Source: Lachnospiraceae bacterium UBA3310
GTDB taxonomy: Bacteria > Bacillota > Clostridia > Lachnospirales > Lachnospiraceae
Length of the DNA: 64,000 bases
Direction of reading: 5' to 3'
Assembly (NCBI GenBank): GCA_002361355.1
Contig: DESQ01000049.1
Span: 18,885-82,884 of the forward strand
Positions 45,192 through 54,537 of the stretch are shown one piece after another. The position numbers were made by a program, and so were the translations under genes. The notes beneath the pieces are model-generated. The model did no database searches. It was not told the DNA's origin and saw only the letters and a program-made list of their open reading frames with translations. Each line of letters begins with the position of its first letter. The first letter of the stretch is position 1.

Positions 45192-45782
45192 TTACAAATC
45201 CGCCGCCGCGGCAAGTATCAATTCCACCGCCTTATCAATACCCAGCTTCTCCGTGTTGACCGTCAGATCAAAGTTTCTCGCGTCGCCGTAGGTCTGCTTG
45301 GTGTAATACTCACAGTAACGTTTTCTCGCCTTATCCACGGCGCGCACATCATTTGCCACCTGATCCGCCGGCACCTGATCCATAATTCCCGTCATGCGCC
45401 TCACCCGCCAGTCAAATCCTGCATGGACAAACACGCTAAGACAATGATCGAACTCTCTCAAAATATAATCCCCGTTCCTGCCGACGATCACACAGCTCTC
45501 CCTGTTGGCAAGCTCTCTGATGGCGTCCAACTGTGCCTGCCACAATTCCTCCTCCAGCGGCTTATTATAAAAATCAAACAGACTCTGGGCAAAGCCGAAG
45601 TTCTTTGGCACACGCTCATCCCACTTGCGCACCTGTTCCGGCGACAAACTCTTTGCCGAAACTGCGGTTTTTAAGATGATATCCTTGTCATAATACTCGA
45701 TCCCCAGCTCTTTTGCCACCCGCTTGCCGATCTCACCGCCGCCGGCGCCGAACTCTCTTCCAATTGTCACAATCTTTCTCAT
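45192..45782 (-). CDS. Cytidylate kinase-like protein
   Basis: The 196-residue protein has TIGREFGAGGGEIGKRVAKE and LGIEYYDKDI, the profile of the cytidylate kinase-like family (AAA_33/Cytidylate_kin2) common in Clostridia. A nucleoside-monophosphate kinase fold is likely; the substrate is unknown and the canonical cmk is probably elsewhere. The ATG at 45782 follows GGAGGGAAAAAT; 29 extra upstream codons are not supported. It is the last gene after polC. Confidence 0.85.
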   Translation of the reverse strand: MRKIVTIGREFGAGGGEIGKRVAKELGIEYYDKDIILKTAVSAKSLSPEQVRKWDERVPKNFGFAQSLFDFYNKPLEEELWQAQLDAIRELANRESCVIVGRNGDYILREFDHCLSVFVHAGFDWRVRRMTGIMDQVPADQVANDVRAVDKARKRYCEYYTKQTYGDARNFDLTVNTEKLGIDKAVELILAAAADL

Positions 45783-45874
45783 ATTTTTCCCTCCATCATT
45801 TTTCCGAGGCTGCAAAGCAGTCCTCGCGATTGAGCTCTGCTCAATCAGTTCAGCACACGCCATTCGCACAAAGC

Positions 45875-48800
45875 TTATGCACCCACAAAATCAAACAGAC
45901 TGATCTGATTCGACTCCGGCAGATTTCCCAAAAGTCCCAGATCGCTCATCAGGTCTAATACCGTCTTAGACACCTTGGCCCGCTGTCTGAAATCATCCTT
46001 ACTTAAGAACGGCCCGTCCTTTGCCGCCTCCACAATGGCGTCCGCCGCCTTCTCTCCCAGACCATCAATGCTGTTTAAGGACGGCATCAGTTTTCCGTCC
46101 ACAATCTGAAAGAGCCTGGACTGCGCAGAGAAAATGTCAATGGGCACAAAGTCAAAGCCTCTCGCGTACATCTCCTGCACAATCTTCATATCCTTCTGCG
46201 TATCCTGTTCCTTCTTGGAAAGTTCCTCGCTCCTTCGCTTATAATCCGCCATTACACTCTCCAGATGTGCCTGCCCCTGACACATGATCTCATAGGAGAA
46301 GGCCGAAGCGCGGATGCTGAAATAGGCCGCATAGTAAGCCAGCGGATAATTGATCTTACAGTAGGCGATACGCCACGCCATCATGACATAAGCCGCCGCG
46401 TGAGCCTTGGGGAACATATATTTGATCTTCTTGCAGGAACCGATGTACCAGTCCGGCACTCCCTGCTCCTTCATGGCATCGATCCACTCGTCCTTCAGCC
46501 CCTTGCCCTTACGCACACTCTCCATGATGGTGAAGGAAAGGGACGGCTCCACCCCCTGCTGCATCAGGTAAATCATAATATCGTCACGACAGCAGATGGC
46601 TGTGGAAATGGTGGCCTTGCCTTCCTCAATCAGGGTCTGGGCGTTGCCAAGCCACACGTCCGTGCCGTGGGACAGCCCGGAAATCCGCACCAGATCCGTG
46701 AAGCATTTGGGTTTGGCGTCTATCACCATCTGGATTACAAATTCCGTGCCGAACTCCGGTATACCAAGACACCCCAGCTTACAGCCGCCGATCTGCTCCG
46801 GCGTAATTCCCAGCGCCTCCGTCGACTGGAAGAGGGACATCACGCCCTTGTCATCTAACGGAATCGCCGTTGGGTCAATCCCTGTCAGATCCTGCAGCAT
46901 CCGAATCATGGTGGGATCATCGTGTCCCAGGATATCCAGCTTCAACAGGTTGTGGTCGATGGAATGATAGTCAAAATGCGTGGTGACAATATCCGTCGTC
47001 ATATCGTTGGCGGGATGCTGTACCGGCGTGAAAGAGTTGATGTCCTCCCCCACGGGCAGAACCACGATACCGCCGGGATGCTGCCCGGTGCTCCTGCGCA
47101 CGCCCGTACATCCCGTCACAATCCGGTTGATCTCACAGGCTCTCTTATGCCTGCCCCGCTCCTCATAGTAATTCTTCACATAGCCGTAAGCCGTCTTATC
47201 CGCCAGCGTACCGATGGTACCCGCCCGGTAAGTCTGTCCGTTACCGAAGATAACTTCCGTGTATTTATGGGCTTTACTCTGATATTCTCCGGAAAAGTTC
47301 AGGTCAATATCCGGCTCCTTATCTCCCTTAAAACCCAGGAATGTCTCAAAGGGAATGTCAAATCCCTCCTTCATGAGAGGTGTGCCGCAGACAGGGCAGT
47401 CTTTATCCGGCATGTCACAGCCGGCGCCGCCGCTGTAAGCCTTCACCTCCTCGGAGTCGAAGTCATAATAGTGGCACTTCGGGCACAGATAGTGAGGACT
47501 CAAGGAATTTACCTCCGTGATTCCCGCCATATTAGCCACAAAGGAACTTCCCACAGATCCCCGCGATCCCACCAGATAGCCGTCCTCCACGGACTTCCAC
47601 ACAAGTTTCTGGGCGATGATATACATCACCGCAAAACCGTTGGAAATGATGGAATGCAGTTCTTTCTCAAGCCTGTCCTCCACAATCTTCGGCAGCGTTT
47701 CGCCGTAAAGCTCATGCGCCCTGTTGTAACAGATATCCGTAAGCTGTTTGTCGCTGTCCGCTATGACCGGCGGGCACTTATCCGGCCGTACCGGACTCAT
47801 CACGTCAATCATATCCGCAATCAGGTTGGTGTTGGTGATTACCACCTCCTCGGCCTTGTCACTGCCAAGATAGGAAAACTCATCAAGCATCTCCTCCGTT
47901 GTGCGTAGATATAAAGGCGCCTGATTGTCAGCGTCCGGGAATCCCTGTCCAGCCATGATGATACGACGGTAAATTTCATCCTCCGGGTTCAGGAAATGAA
48001 CGTCGCAGGTAGCCACCACAAGCTTGCCAAACTGCTCGCCCAGGCGTACGATCTGCTTATTGATCTCCTGAATATCCTCCATGGAATTGATGTCCGGCGT
48101 CCGATCCGACTCAATCATAAAGCGGTTGTTTCCCAGGGGCTGTATTTCCAGATAGTCATAAAAGTTCACCAGTCTTGCGATCTCCGCGTCGGACTTCTGC
48201 TCCAAAAGCGCCCGGTAAAGCTCTCCCGCCTCGCAGGCGCTCCCCAGAATCAATCCCTCCCGGTACTGCATCAAAAGGCTTTTGGGTATTCTGGGCCTTC
48301 TGGAAAAATACGTCAGATGGGATTCCGACACCAGACGGTACAGGTTCATGCGGCCCACGTTATTCTTCGCCAGAATGATCGCATGGTAAGTAGGCAGCTT
48401 TTTAATGATATCGGGGCTTGCTTTTCCCCTCTCGTTAATCTGTGCCAGCGTGGTGATCTCTTCCTTCTCCATCATGGCAATCAGCTTCACAAAAATTTCC
48501 GCTGTGGCCTCGGCATCATCTACCGCCCTATGGTGGTTTTCTAAAGATACGCCGAGCGTTTTTGCCACCGCGTCAAGAGTGTGTTTCTTCTGTCCGGGCA
48601 AAAAAACTCTGGCGATCCCCACCGTATCCACATAAGTAAAGTCATGGGAAATGCCCTGTCTGTCACAGTTTTCCATGATAAAACTCATATCAAACTGGGC
48701 GTTGTGCGCCACCAGGATGCACCCTTCACAAAATGCCATAAACTGCGGCAGCACCACATCTATCTGCTCCGCTCCCATAACCATATCATCTGTTATTCCT

Positions 48801-50425
48801 GTCAGTTTCTCAATCTCGTAGGGGATGGGCGTAAGCGGATCGACAAAAGTAGAAAAACGATCCACAATCTTCCCCGCACTGACCTTCACCGCCCCGATCT
48901 CGATAATGCGGTTTCTGGTCGGTGAAAAACCTGTGGTCTCTATGTCAAAAACGACAAAATCCGCCTGAAAATCCTGTCCTTTCTCATTGGTGGCAATCTC
49001 GTGCAGATCATCCACCAGATAGGCCTCCACGCCATAGATCACCTTAAAGAAACTCTGCTTGTCCGGCTCTGGTTCTCCCGCCTCCTTGCAGCGGTTTTTC
49101 TCCGCTTTCCAGAGATCCTCCCACACATGGTTCGCATCCGGAAAGGACTGCACCACCCCATGGTCAGTAATGGCGATAGCCGGATGCCCCCACTTGTAAG
49201 CCCTCTTTACGATATCCTTGGCTTCCGACACACCATCCATATCACTCATCTTCGTGTGGCAGTGAAGTTCCACCCGTTTTCTGACACTCCTGTCCTCACG
49301 GGAAGTCGTAAAGTCCGGTATTCTCTTGATACCCGCCAGCGAGCCGATGGTCAATTCATGGTCAAACTTGTCTAACATGGTCATACCCTTGATTTTGACA
49401 AAGGTTCCCTCTTTCATAACGCTCGTTATTTCGCTGGCCTGCTCGTTGTGTATAAATAATTTCACCGTCATGGTGTCTGTGTAATCCGTGACATCATAGA
49501 TCAGGATCATCCGCTCGTTCTTGATTTCACGCTTGTCCGAGCGGATCACTCTGCCGCGGATAACCACCTCGCCCATCTCACCGATGATCTCCTCAATGGG
49601 TATGGCTTCCTCCTCAAAATCCCTCCCGTAGATCACATCCGGATTATCGGAGCGTTTCAGAGGACGCTTAGGGTCAGACTTTTCTTTACTTCCCGCCGGC
49701 CTCCTCTGCGCAGGCGCGGCTGCCGGATTCTCAAAGGCGGGCGGCTGCGTCGTATTCTCAGGTGCAGCCGCCCTTCCGGGCAACTCCCCCTGCGCCACAC
49801 TCTCTCCGTTTCCAGCAGACAGCGCCGCTCCCTTCATCTGCACGGGGAATCCCGCCCTGGCGGAAATCTGTGCCACCTGCAGCGCAAGGCGGTGTTCATC
49901 CTCCTCATGGCTTTTTCCGGCCTTTTTCTCTTTATAGGCGATGTCTACCTGTATCGGAATGCCGCAGCGCTCGCTGTATATTTTTTCCAAAATACGGCAT
50001 AACTCCTGCGATTTTTCCCTGCCAAATACCGTATCCTCCAGCGTAAGCTGCATCTTATCGTTCGTAAATCCAATATCCGCCCGCTTAAACATATTGTACT
50101 CCACAGGCGATGTCTCCTTTAACTCCAGAAGAATGCTCTCCCCATAGGCATCCATCAGCTTTTGGGGATCATACTGGGCGGAGAGGGTAAAATGCTCGTA
50201 AAATTTCACGACAATCGGCATATTCGGGAAAAACTGCCTCCCGATCTCCCGCTCCACCCGAAATACATCCTCCTTGCTGATCAGATGATCGGAGGAGATA
50301 TAAACGCGCAAAAAATCCTTCCGTTTGGTGCTCGTCACTTTTTCCACAGCGACGCTCTCAAACAGATCATGCAGACCCGTATCCAATTTCAACGTAGGAA
50401 ACACATCAAAAAAAGTTTTACTCAT
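45875..50425 (-). CDS. polC: DNA polymerase III PolC, Gram-positive type
   Basis: The main replicative polymerase of Firmicutes. The 1516-residue chain has an N-terminal region, an OB fold (about 285-360), a PHP domain (HCHTKMSDMDGVSE near residue 387) interrupted by a DEDD 3'-5' exonuclease (FVVFDIETTGFSPTRNRIIE near residue 490), and the family C polymerase domain with catalytic aspartates in PDIDLNF near residue 1038. An OB/HhH C-terminus completes it. It overlaps ispG by eight bases, and the nearest GGAGG is 15 bases upstream of its ATG, so translation is probably coupled to ispG. Confidence 0.98.
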   Translation of the reverse strand: MSKTFFDVFPTLKLDTGLHDLFESVAVEKVTSTKRKDFLRVYISSDHLISKEDVFRVEREIGRQFFPNMPIVVKFYEHFTLSAQYDPQKLMDAYGESILLELKETSPVEYNMFKRADIGFTNDKMQLTLEDTVFGREKSQELCRILEKIYSERCGIPIQVDIAYKEKKAGKSHEEDEHRLALQVAQISARAGFPVQMKGAALSAGNGESVAQGELPGRAAAPENTTQPPAFENPAAAPAQRRPAGSKEKSDPKRPLKRSDNPDVIYGRDFEEEAIPIEEIIGEMGEVVIRGRVIRSDKREIKNERMILIYDVTDYTDTMTVKLFIHNEQASEITSVMKEGTFVKIKGMTMLDKFDHELTIGSLAGIKRIPDFTTSREDRSVRKRVELHCHTKMSDMDGVSEAKDIVKRAYKWGHPAIAITDHGVVQSFPDANHVWEDLWKAEKNRCKEAGEPEPDKQSFFKVIYGVEAYLVDDLHEIATNEKGQDFQADFVVFDIETTGFSPTRNRIIEIGAVKVSAGKIVDRFSTFVDPLTPIPYEIEKLTGITDDMVMGAEQIDVVLPQFMAFCEGCILVAHNAQFDMSFIMENCDRQGISHDFTYVDTVGIARVFLPGQKKHTLDAVAKTLGVSLENHHRAVDDAEATAEIFVKLIAMMEKEEITTLAQINERGKASPDIIKKLPTYHAIILAKNNVGRMNLYRLVSESHLTYFSRRPRIPKSLLMQYREGLILGSACEAGELYRALLEQKSDAEIARLVNFYDYLEIQPLGNNRFMIESDRTPDINSMEDIQEINKQIVRLGEQFGKLVVATCDVHFLNPEDEIYRRIIMAGQGFPDADNQAPLYLRTTEEMLDEFSYLGSDKAEEVVITNTNLIADMIDVMSPVRPDKCPPVIADSDKQLTDICYNRAHELYGETLPKIVEDRLEKELHSIISNGFAVMYIIAQKLVWKSVEDGYLVGSRGSVGSSFVANMAGITEVNSLSPHYLCPKCHYYDFDSEEVKAYSGGAGCDMPDKDCPVCGTPLMKEGFDIPFETFLGFKGDKEPDIDLNFSGEYQSKAHKYTEVIFGNGQTYRAGTIGTLADKTAYGYVKNYYEERGRHKRACEINRIVTGCTGVRRSTGQHPGGIVVLPVGEDINSFTPVQHPANDMTTDIVTTHFDYHSIDHNLLKLDILGHDDPTMIRMLQDLTGIDPTAIPLDDKGVMSLFQSTEALGITPEQIGGCKLGCLGIPEFGTEFVIQMVIDAKPKCFTDLVRISGLSHGTDVWLGNAQTLIEEGKATISTAICCRDDIMIYLMQQGVEPSLSFTIMESVRKGKGLKDEWIDAMKEQGVPDWYIGSCKKIKYMFPKAHAAAYVMMAWRIAYCKINYPLAYYAAYFSIRASAFSYEIMCQGQAHLESVMADYKRRSEELSKKEQDTQKDMKIVQEMYARGFDFVPIDIFSAQSRLFQIVDGKLMPSLNSIDGLGEKAADAIVEAAKDGPFLSKDDFRQRAKVSKTVLDLMSDLGLLGNLPESNQISLFDFVGA

Positions 50426-51479
50426 TCCAGTGCAAAAGTTCCTCCCTGAGCGTATTTAAAAGTTCCTGCTCCGGCACCTTTTTCACAATCTCGCCCCGCC
50501 TGATCAAAAGACCCTCACCGATACCCCCGGCAATGCCGATATCGGCCTCCTTCGCCTCGCCGGGCCCGTTCACCGCACAGCCCATAACAGCTACCTTGAT
50601 GTCAAGAGGAATATCCTGCACCATCTCCTCCACCTGACTTGCAAGCCCGATCAGATCAATCTTCGTCCTGCCGCAGGTAGGACAGGAAACCACCTCTATG
50701 CCGCCCTTCCTGAGTCCGAGCGTGCGTAAAATCAGCTTCGCAGACTTAATCTCTTCCACGGGATCGCCCGTCAAAGACACCCGTATCGTATCGCCGATCC
50801 CCTGATTCAAGATAAGTCCCAGACCGATCGCCGACTTGATATTTCCGCTGTTTACCGTTCCCGATTCCGTAATCCCCACATGAAGCGGATAATTGGTCTT
50901 TTCCGCCAGAATTTCATGGGCTCTGACACACATCATCACATCGGAGGACTTGATACTGATCACAAGATTGTCATACCCACAGTCCTCGATCATGCCCACC
51001 TTATCCAATGCGCTCTCCACGATACCTTCCGCCGTCACACCATGATATTTCTCCACAAGCCCGCGCTCCAGCGATCCGCTGTTTACCCCCACACGGATCG
51101 GAGTGCTGCGCTCTTTTGCCGCCGCAACAACCTCCGCCACCTTATCCTTTCCGCCAATGTTACCCGGATTGATGCGAATCTTGTCCGCGCCGTTCTCCAT
51201 CGCCGCAATAGCCATCTTATAATCGAAATGGATATCCGCCACCAGCGGAATATGAATCCGGCTCTTTATCCCTGAGATGGCCTTTGCCGCCTCGATCGTA
51301 GGCACCGTACACCTGATAATCTCGCAGCCCGCCTTCTCCAGCCGCAGAATCTGCGCTGTGGTGGCCTCCACATCCTCCGTGGGCGTGTTGGTCATGGACT
51401 GAATCAAAATAGGATTTCCCCCGCCGATCTTCCTGTCCCCGATGGTAATGATTTTTGTCTGCTCTCTATGTTTTTTCAA
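50418..51479 (-). CDS. ispG: (E)-4-hydroxy-3-methylbut-2-enyl-diphosphate synthase
   Basis: IspG is the iron-sulfur enzyme of the penultimate step of the MEP isoprenoid pathway. The protein has IGGGNPILIQSMTNTPTEDV near the start, RINPGNIGG, and the cluster cysteines in VVSCPTCGRTK and AVMGCAVNGPGEA. I place the start at a TTG (51479), with GGAGG 5 bases upstream, giving a normal 353 residues; an open frame continues upstream to ATGs at 51524 and 51548 that lack ribosome sites. dxr, cdsA and uppS are nearby. Confidence 0.93.
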   Translation of the reverse strand: MKKHREQTKIITIGDRKIGGGNPILIQSMTNTPTEDVEATTAQILRLEKAGCEIIRCTVPTIEAAKAISGIKSRIHIPLVADIHFDYKMAIAAMENGADKIRINPGNIGGKDKVAEVVAAAKERSTPIRVGVNSGSLERGLVEKYHGVTAEGIVESALDKVGMIEDCGYDNLVISIKSSDVMMCVRAHEILAEKTNYPLHVGITESGTVNSGNIKSAIGLGLILNQGIGDTIRVSLTGDPVEEIKSAKLILRTLGLRKGGIEVVSCPTCGRTKIDLIGLASQVEEMVQDIPLDIKVAVMGCAVNGPGEAKEADIGIAGGIGEGLLIRRGEIVKKVPEQELLNTLREELLHWNE

Positions 51480-51552
51480 TTTTTCCTCCACACTGCTCTT
51501 ACATTTATGCAGAGAATGCCGCATTTTGGCATTCCCAATTCTTTTCACTCTA

Positions 51553-52413
51553 TTATATACGAAAAGACCCTGTAAGACAAATCTGTTTTTCCACGCACCG
51601 TATAAATTCTCTTTTTCCTACGGCTCTGCGCCGCCCTCTTTTTTCCAGATCCCTCGCCACCTCCGCGACTACCTGATAGCGCGCCGCAGGATCTTCCTCC
51701 ATACAGCGGCAGACAATCCGTTCCAGTTCTGCGGATAAAAGAGGATTGCATGCGGAAACAGGGTGTGCCGTGCAGGACGCTGTTCCGGGATCTGCGCCAG
51801 TGAGCATATAGCATAGCGTCGACCCAAACGCATAGATATCGCTCCGCTCATCCGCCCACGCCTTTTTGCCGCCAATGCCCCGCTGTTCAGGCGCAGCGTA
51901 ACCTGCCGTGTACACCATTCTTCCGGCCCCGCCTTCCCCGAAGCTGCGAAGCCCTGCTGCCCCAAAATCCACAAGGCGTAGACTCCCGTCCCTGCACACT
52001 ATAATGTTGTCCGGTTTGAGATCTCTATAAATAACAGGCGTTTCTCTCGTGTGGAGATAATTTAAAACATTAAGAAGAGAAGCCGCCCAGAGACGCGTCT
52101 GCTCCTCCCCTGCCGGCCCGTTTATTTTTACATATTTATGTAAACTAATCCCTTCCATATACTCCATGGCCAGATACCAGCCCTCCTCGTAAAACAGCTC
52201 ATAGACAACCGGCAGCATCGGATGCCGCAGATCACGCAGAAACGCTGCTTCCCGTCCGATTTCCCCGCCCTCTTTTCCCGTCTCATCCCAAAGCCGCTTC
52301 ACCGCCACAAGGCGGGAGAGACTCTCGTCTTTGGCCAAATAGACGCAGCCCTCGCCGCCCTGCCCCAGCATCCTTATGATTTCATACTTTCCCAGTCTGT
52401 TATTCTCTTTCAT
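51553..52413 (-). CDS. Soluble Hanks-type serine/threonine protein kinase
   Basis: The 286-residue protein is almost only a kinase domain: glycine loop LGQGGEGCVYLAKD, lysine in VAVKRLW, catalytic loop IYRDLKPDNIIV (Tyr in place of the usual His of HRD), magnesium loop LVDFGAAG and YAAPEQRG. It lacks the membrane helix and PASTA domains of PrkC and has only a short basic tail. AAGGAAAAT precedes the ATG. A PP2C phosphatase gene lies 85 bases upstream and ispG follows after 73 bases. Confidence 0.93.
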   Translation of the reverse strand: MKENNRLGKYEIIRMLGQGGEGCVYLAKDESLSRLVAVKRLWDETGKEGGEIGREAAFLRDLRHPMLPVVYELFYEEGWYLAMEYMEGISLHKYVKINGPAGEEQTRLWAASLLNVLNYLHTRETPVIYRDLKPDNIIVCRDGSLRLVDFGAAGLRSFGEGGAGRMVYTAGYAAPEQRGIGGKKAWADERSDIYAFGSTLCYMLTGADPGTASCTAHPVSACNPLLSAELERIVCRCMEEDPAARYQVVAEVARDLEKRGRRRAVGKREFIRCVEKQICLTGSFRI

Positions 52414-52498
52414 ATTTTCCTTCCTATTTCCTCTCTTTTATGCTTGTTTTTCATATTATGTAAACCTGTATGAATACCAATATTTTTTATTATGTAAA

Positions 52499-53227
52499 CT
52501 AATCCATGCATCCCACGTACACCGCCGAAAGATTGTCCGTCTCTCCGCGCTTCCTGCACACCTCGCCGATTTCCCTGAGACGCCGCCCGATCCGTTCCTC
52601 CCCCACCGGCTCCTGAAAGCCCGACCTGCCGAAATGCATCACACTGCATAATTCCTGTCTGGAAACCCGTCGTCTGAAACCGTCCGTACACAGAAGAATG
52701 CCCTCTCCCCTCCGAAGGGAACCCATTCCATGTGCCGGCTCAAACCAGCCGAAACTTCCCAGACATTTTGTGAGTTTCTCCGCGCCCTGCACATGATCCG
52801 TGGTCAGTTGCTCCATGCGTCCTCTACGCAGACGGTATGCTCTGCTGTCGCCAAGATGCCAGAGCAGATAAGTTCCTTCCCACAAAACGAGCACTGTCAT
52901 GGTTGTCCCCAGTGAAATTCCTTCCCGCGCCGCATATCTTCCCAAATGTCTCTGCATATGGAAGGTGAGCCTGTCCAGAGACCTTCGGATCACCCAGAAG
53001 CGCTTCCTTCTTTGGATCATATAGAGAAGCTCCCTGTAAAACCATTCCCGAAGCTGATCCGCCACATATCCGCTCGCCTCCTCTCCCAGTGAAATACCTC
53101 CCATCCCGTCGCACACCGCCGCCATAAGCACCCTGCCACGGCGCGTCAAAACCTGCTGGAGCACAACAGCATCCTGATTTACGCTGGCCCTGCCACGACA
53201 CCAATATATACCTGTCTCATACTGCAT
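52499..53227 (-). CDS. PP2C-family protein phosphatase
   Basis: The 242-residue protein should remove phosphate from Ser/Thr residues, probably opposing the adjacent kinase. The metal motifs are present: RASVNQDAVV, VCDGMGGISLGE, GTTMTVLVL, GDSRAYRLRRG, LLCTDGF and ETDNLSAVYV. There is no membrane helix. Three features are unusual: many Arg residues, a spacing of 13 bases between the GGAGG and the ATG, and a TAG stop inside a GTTTACATAA motif. It appears to be the first gene of the PP2C-kinase-ispG-polC unit. Confidence 0.92.
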   Translation of the reverse strand: MQYETGIYWCRGRASVNQDAVVLQQVLTRRGRVLMAAVCDGMGGISLGEEASGYVADQLREWFYRELLYMIQRRKRFWVIRRSLDRLTFHMQRHLGRYAAREGISLGTTMTVLVLWEGTYLLWHLGDSRAYRLRRGRMEQLTTDHVQGAEKLTKCLGSFGWFEPAHGMGSLRRGEGILLCTDGFRRRVSRQELCSVMHFGRSGFQEPVGEERIGRRLREIGEVCRKRGETDNLSAVYVGCMD

Positions 53228-53380
53228 TCTCTCATGTGCACCTCCTTTTTAGGAAAAATAACATGCAATATTTATTTCGTATCACCAAACCTAAAAGAGA
53301 ATTTTTGCGGGATACCCGCTGTATCTGCCCTGGAACCTCTGAATGAGGTTCGATATGAATATCATACTATACCTTCTCCC
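53228..53380 (-). promoter_or_regulatory. Leader region with two small hairpins before the PP2C gene
   Basis: Between the rseP terminator and the PP2C gene, GAACCTC/GAGGTTC (53333-53351, five-base loop) and GCGGG/CCCGC (53307-53319, three-base loop) form two stems on the minus strand. A TATAGT at about 53368-53373 is a candidate -10, but no good -35 is spaced from it. The promoter of the PP2C-kinase-ispG-polC unit must lie here or inside the terminator region. Confidence 0.45.
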
Positions 53381-53426
53381 AAAAAACAAGCGGGCGGGGA
53401 ACATTCCTTTCCTTCCCTGCCCGCTC
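53381..53426 (-). terminator. Terminator of the rseP operon
   Basis: On the minus strand AGCGGGCAGGG pairs with CCCCGCCCGCT (one mismatch) and TGTTTTTTGGG follows. It lies 17 bases after the rseP stop and separates two otherwise contiguous minus-strand gene runs. Confidence 0.88.
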
Positions 53427-53442
53427 TGTAAAAGGCCAGCAC

Positions 53443-54537
53443 TCAGCGCACCAGTCTCATAATATCATTGTACATAATAAAGACCATCAACACCATCAGC
53501 ACCACCAAACCGGCAAAATGCACCATGCCCTCCTTCTCCGGCGGCACGGGTTTTCCCCTCACCACTTCCACCAGCATGAACACCAACCGTCCGCCGTCCA
53601 GCGCAGGAAGCGGCAGAAGATTCATAATACCCAGATTGACCGAAAGAAGCACTACAATTTGCAGCATGGTCAAAATGGCGTAGGAAGTGCCGTAGTTCTC
53701 CTCCGCCTGATCATAGCTTTCTCCCACCAGTTGGGCGATCCCCACAGGCCCTGTCACATCATCCTTCGTCACCTGTCCCTTCGCCAGCATCACCAGGCTC
53801 TTATAGGTGAGCTTCACCCAGTATTCCACCTCGTAGAAGCCATACTGGAACACCTGCAGGGGATTGCACTCCAGATACGCCCCGCCGTTGGTAATTCCCA
53901 TATAATAACGCCCGTCTTCTTTACTGTACTGAGGCGCAAGGGTCGTCACGCTCTTCGTCCCGTTCCTCTCATAGGTGATCTCCATCGTTTCACCCCGATT
54001 CAAAGCGGAGATCATGGAAACCTCCCTGTAAAAATGAATCGGCTCACGACCGATCTTCGTGATCACATCACCCTGCTGCAAACCCGCCTCACTGGCTGCA
54101 GAGCCCTCCATCACTGTGCCCACCACAGGCAGATCCGCCCCGGTAAACACACTCAGAATCACCGCCATGATAAAGGCAAGAATAAAATTAAAGAAAGGGC
54201 CGGCAAAGACTGTGGCAATCCGCGCCCAGACGCCTGCCTCCGTAAAGGCAACGCCCTCTCCGGATTCCCTGTATGCCTCTCTCTGGCCTTCCTCCCGCTC
54301 CAGGCCATCCTCACCCTCAAACATACAGGCGCCGCCAAACGGCAAAAGTTTTAAAGACCATTTCGTACCGCCCGCCATGAAGGAAATAAGGGTCGGCCCC
54401 ATGCCCACCGCGAACTCCACCACGCGGATGCCGTTTTTTCTGCCGATGAGAAAGTGGCCAAATTCATGGGATATCACCACCAGGCCAAACACAATGATAA
54501 ATAAAATAATTGTTCTGATCAATTCTCTACTCTCCAA
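53443..54537 (-). CDS. rseP: RIP metalloprotease RseP (site-2 protease)
   Basis: A membrane zinc protease that cuts anti-sigma factors and signal-peptide remnants within the membrane. The 364-residue protein has the zinc motif HEFGH at residues 24-28 in the first helix, a PDZ domain (about 145-215, EGSAASEAGLQQGDVITKIG), and the second active-site motif NLLPLPALDGGRLVF. It overlaps dxr by 11 bases and ends its operon. Confidence 0.96.
   Translation of the reverse strand: MESRELIRTIILFIIVFGLVVISHEFGHFLIGRKNGIRVVEFAVGMGPTLISFMAGGTKWSLKLLPFGGACMFEGEDGLEREEGQREAYRESGEGVAFTEAGVWARIATVFAGPFFNFILAFIMAVILSVFTGADLPVVGTVMEGSAASEAGLQQGDVITKIGREPIHFYREVSMISALNRGETMEITYERNGTKSVTTLAPQYSKEDGRYYMGITNGGAYLECNPLQVFQYGFYEVEYWVKLTYKSLVMLAKGQVTKDDVTGPVGIAQLVGESYDQAEENYGTSYAILTMLQIVVLLSVNLGIMNLLPLPALDGGRLVFMLVEVVRGKPVPPEKEGMVHFAGLVVLMVLMVFIMYNDIMRLVR

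Noticed and set aside
46922..47908. Long open frame opposite polC
   Set aside because: It lies wholly inside the conserved polymerase domain on the other strand, and its composition is that of an antisense shadow.
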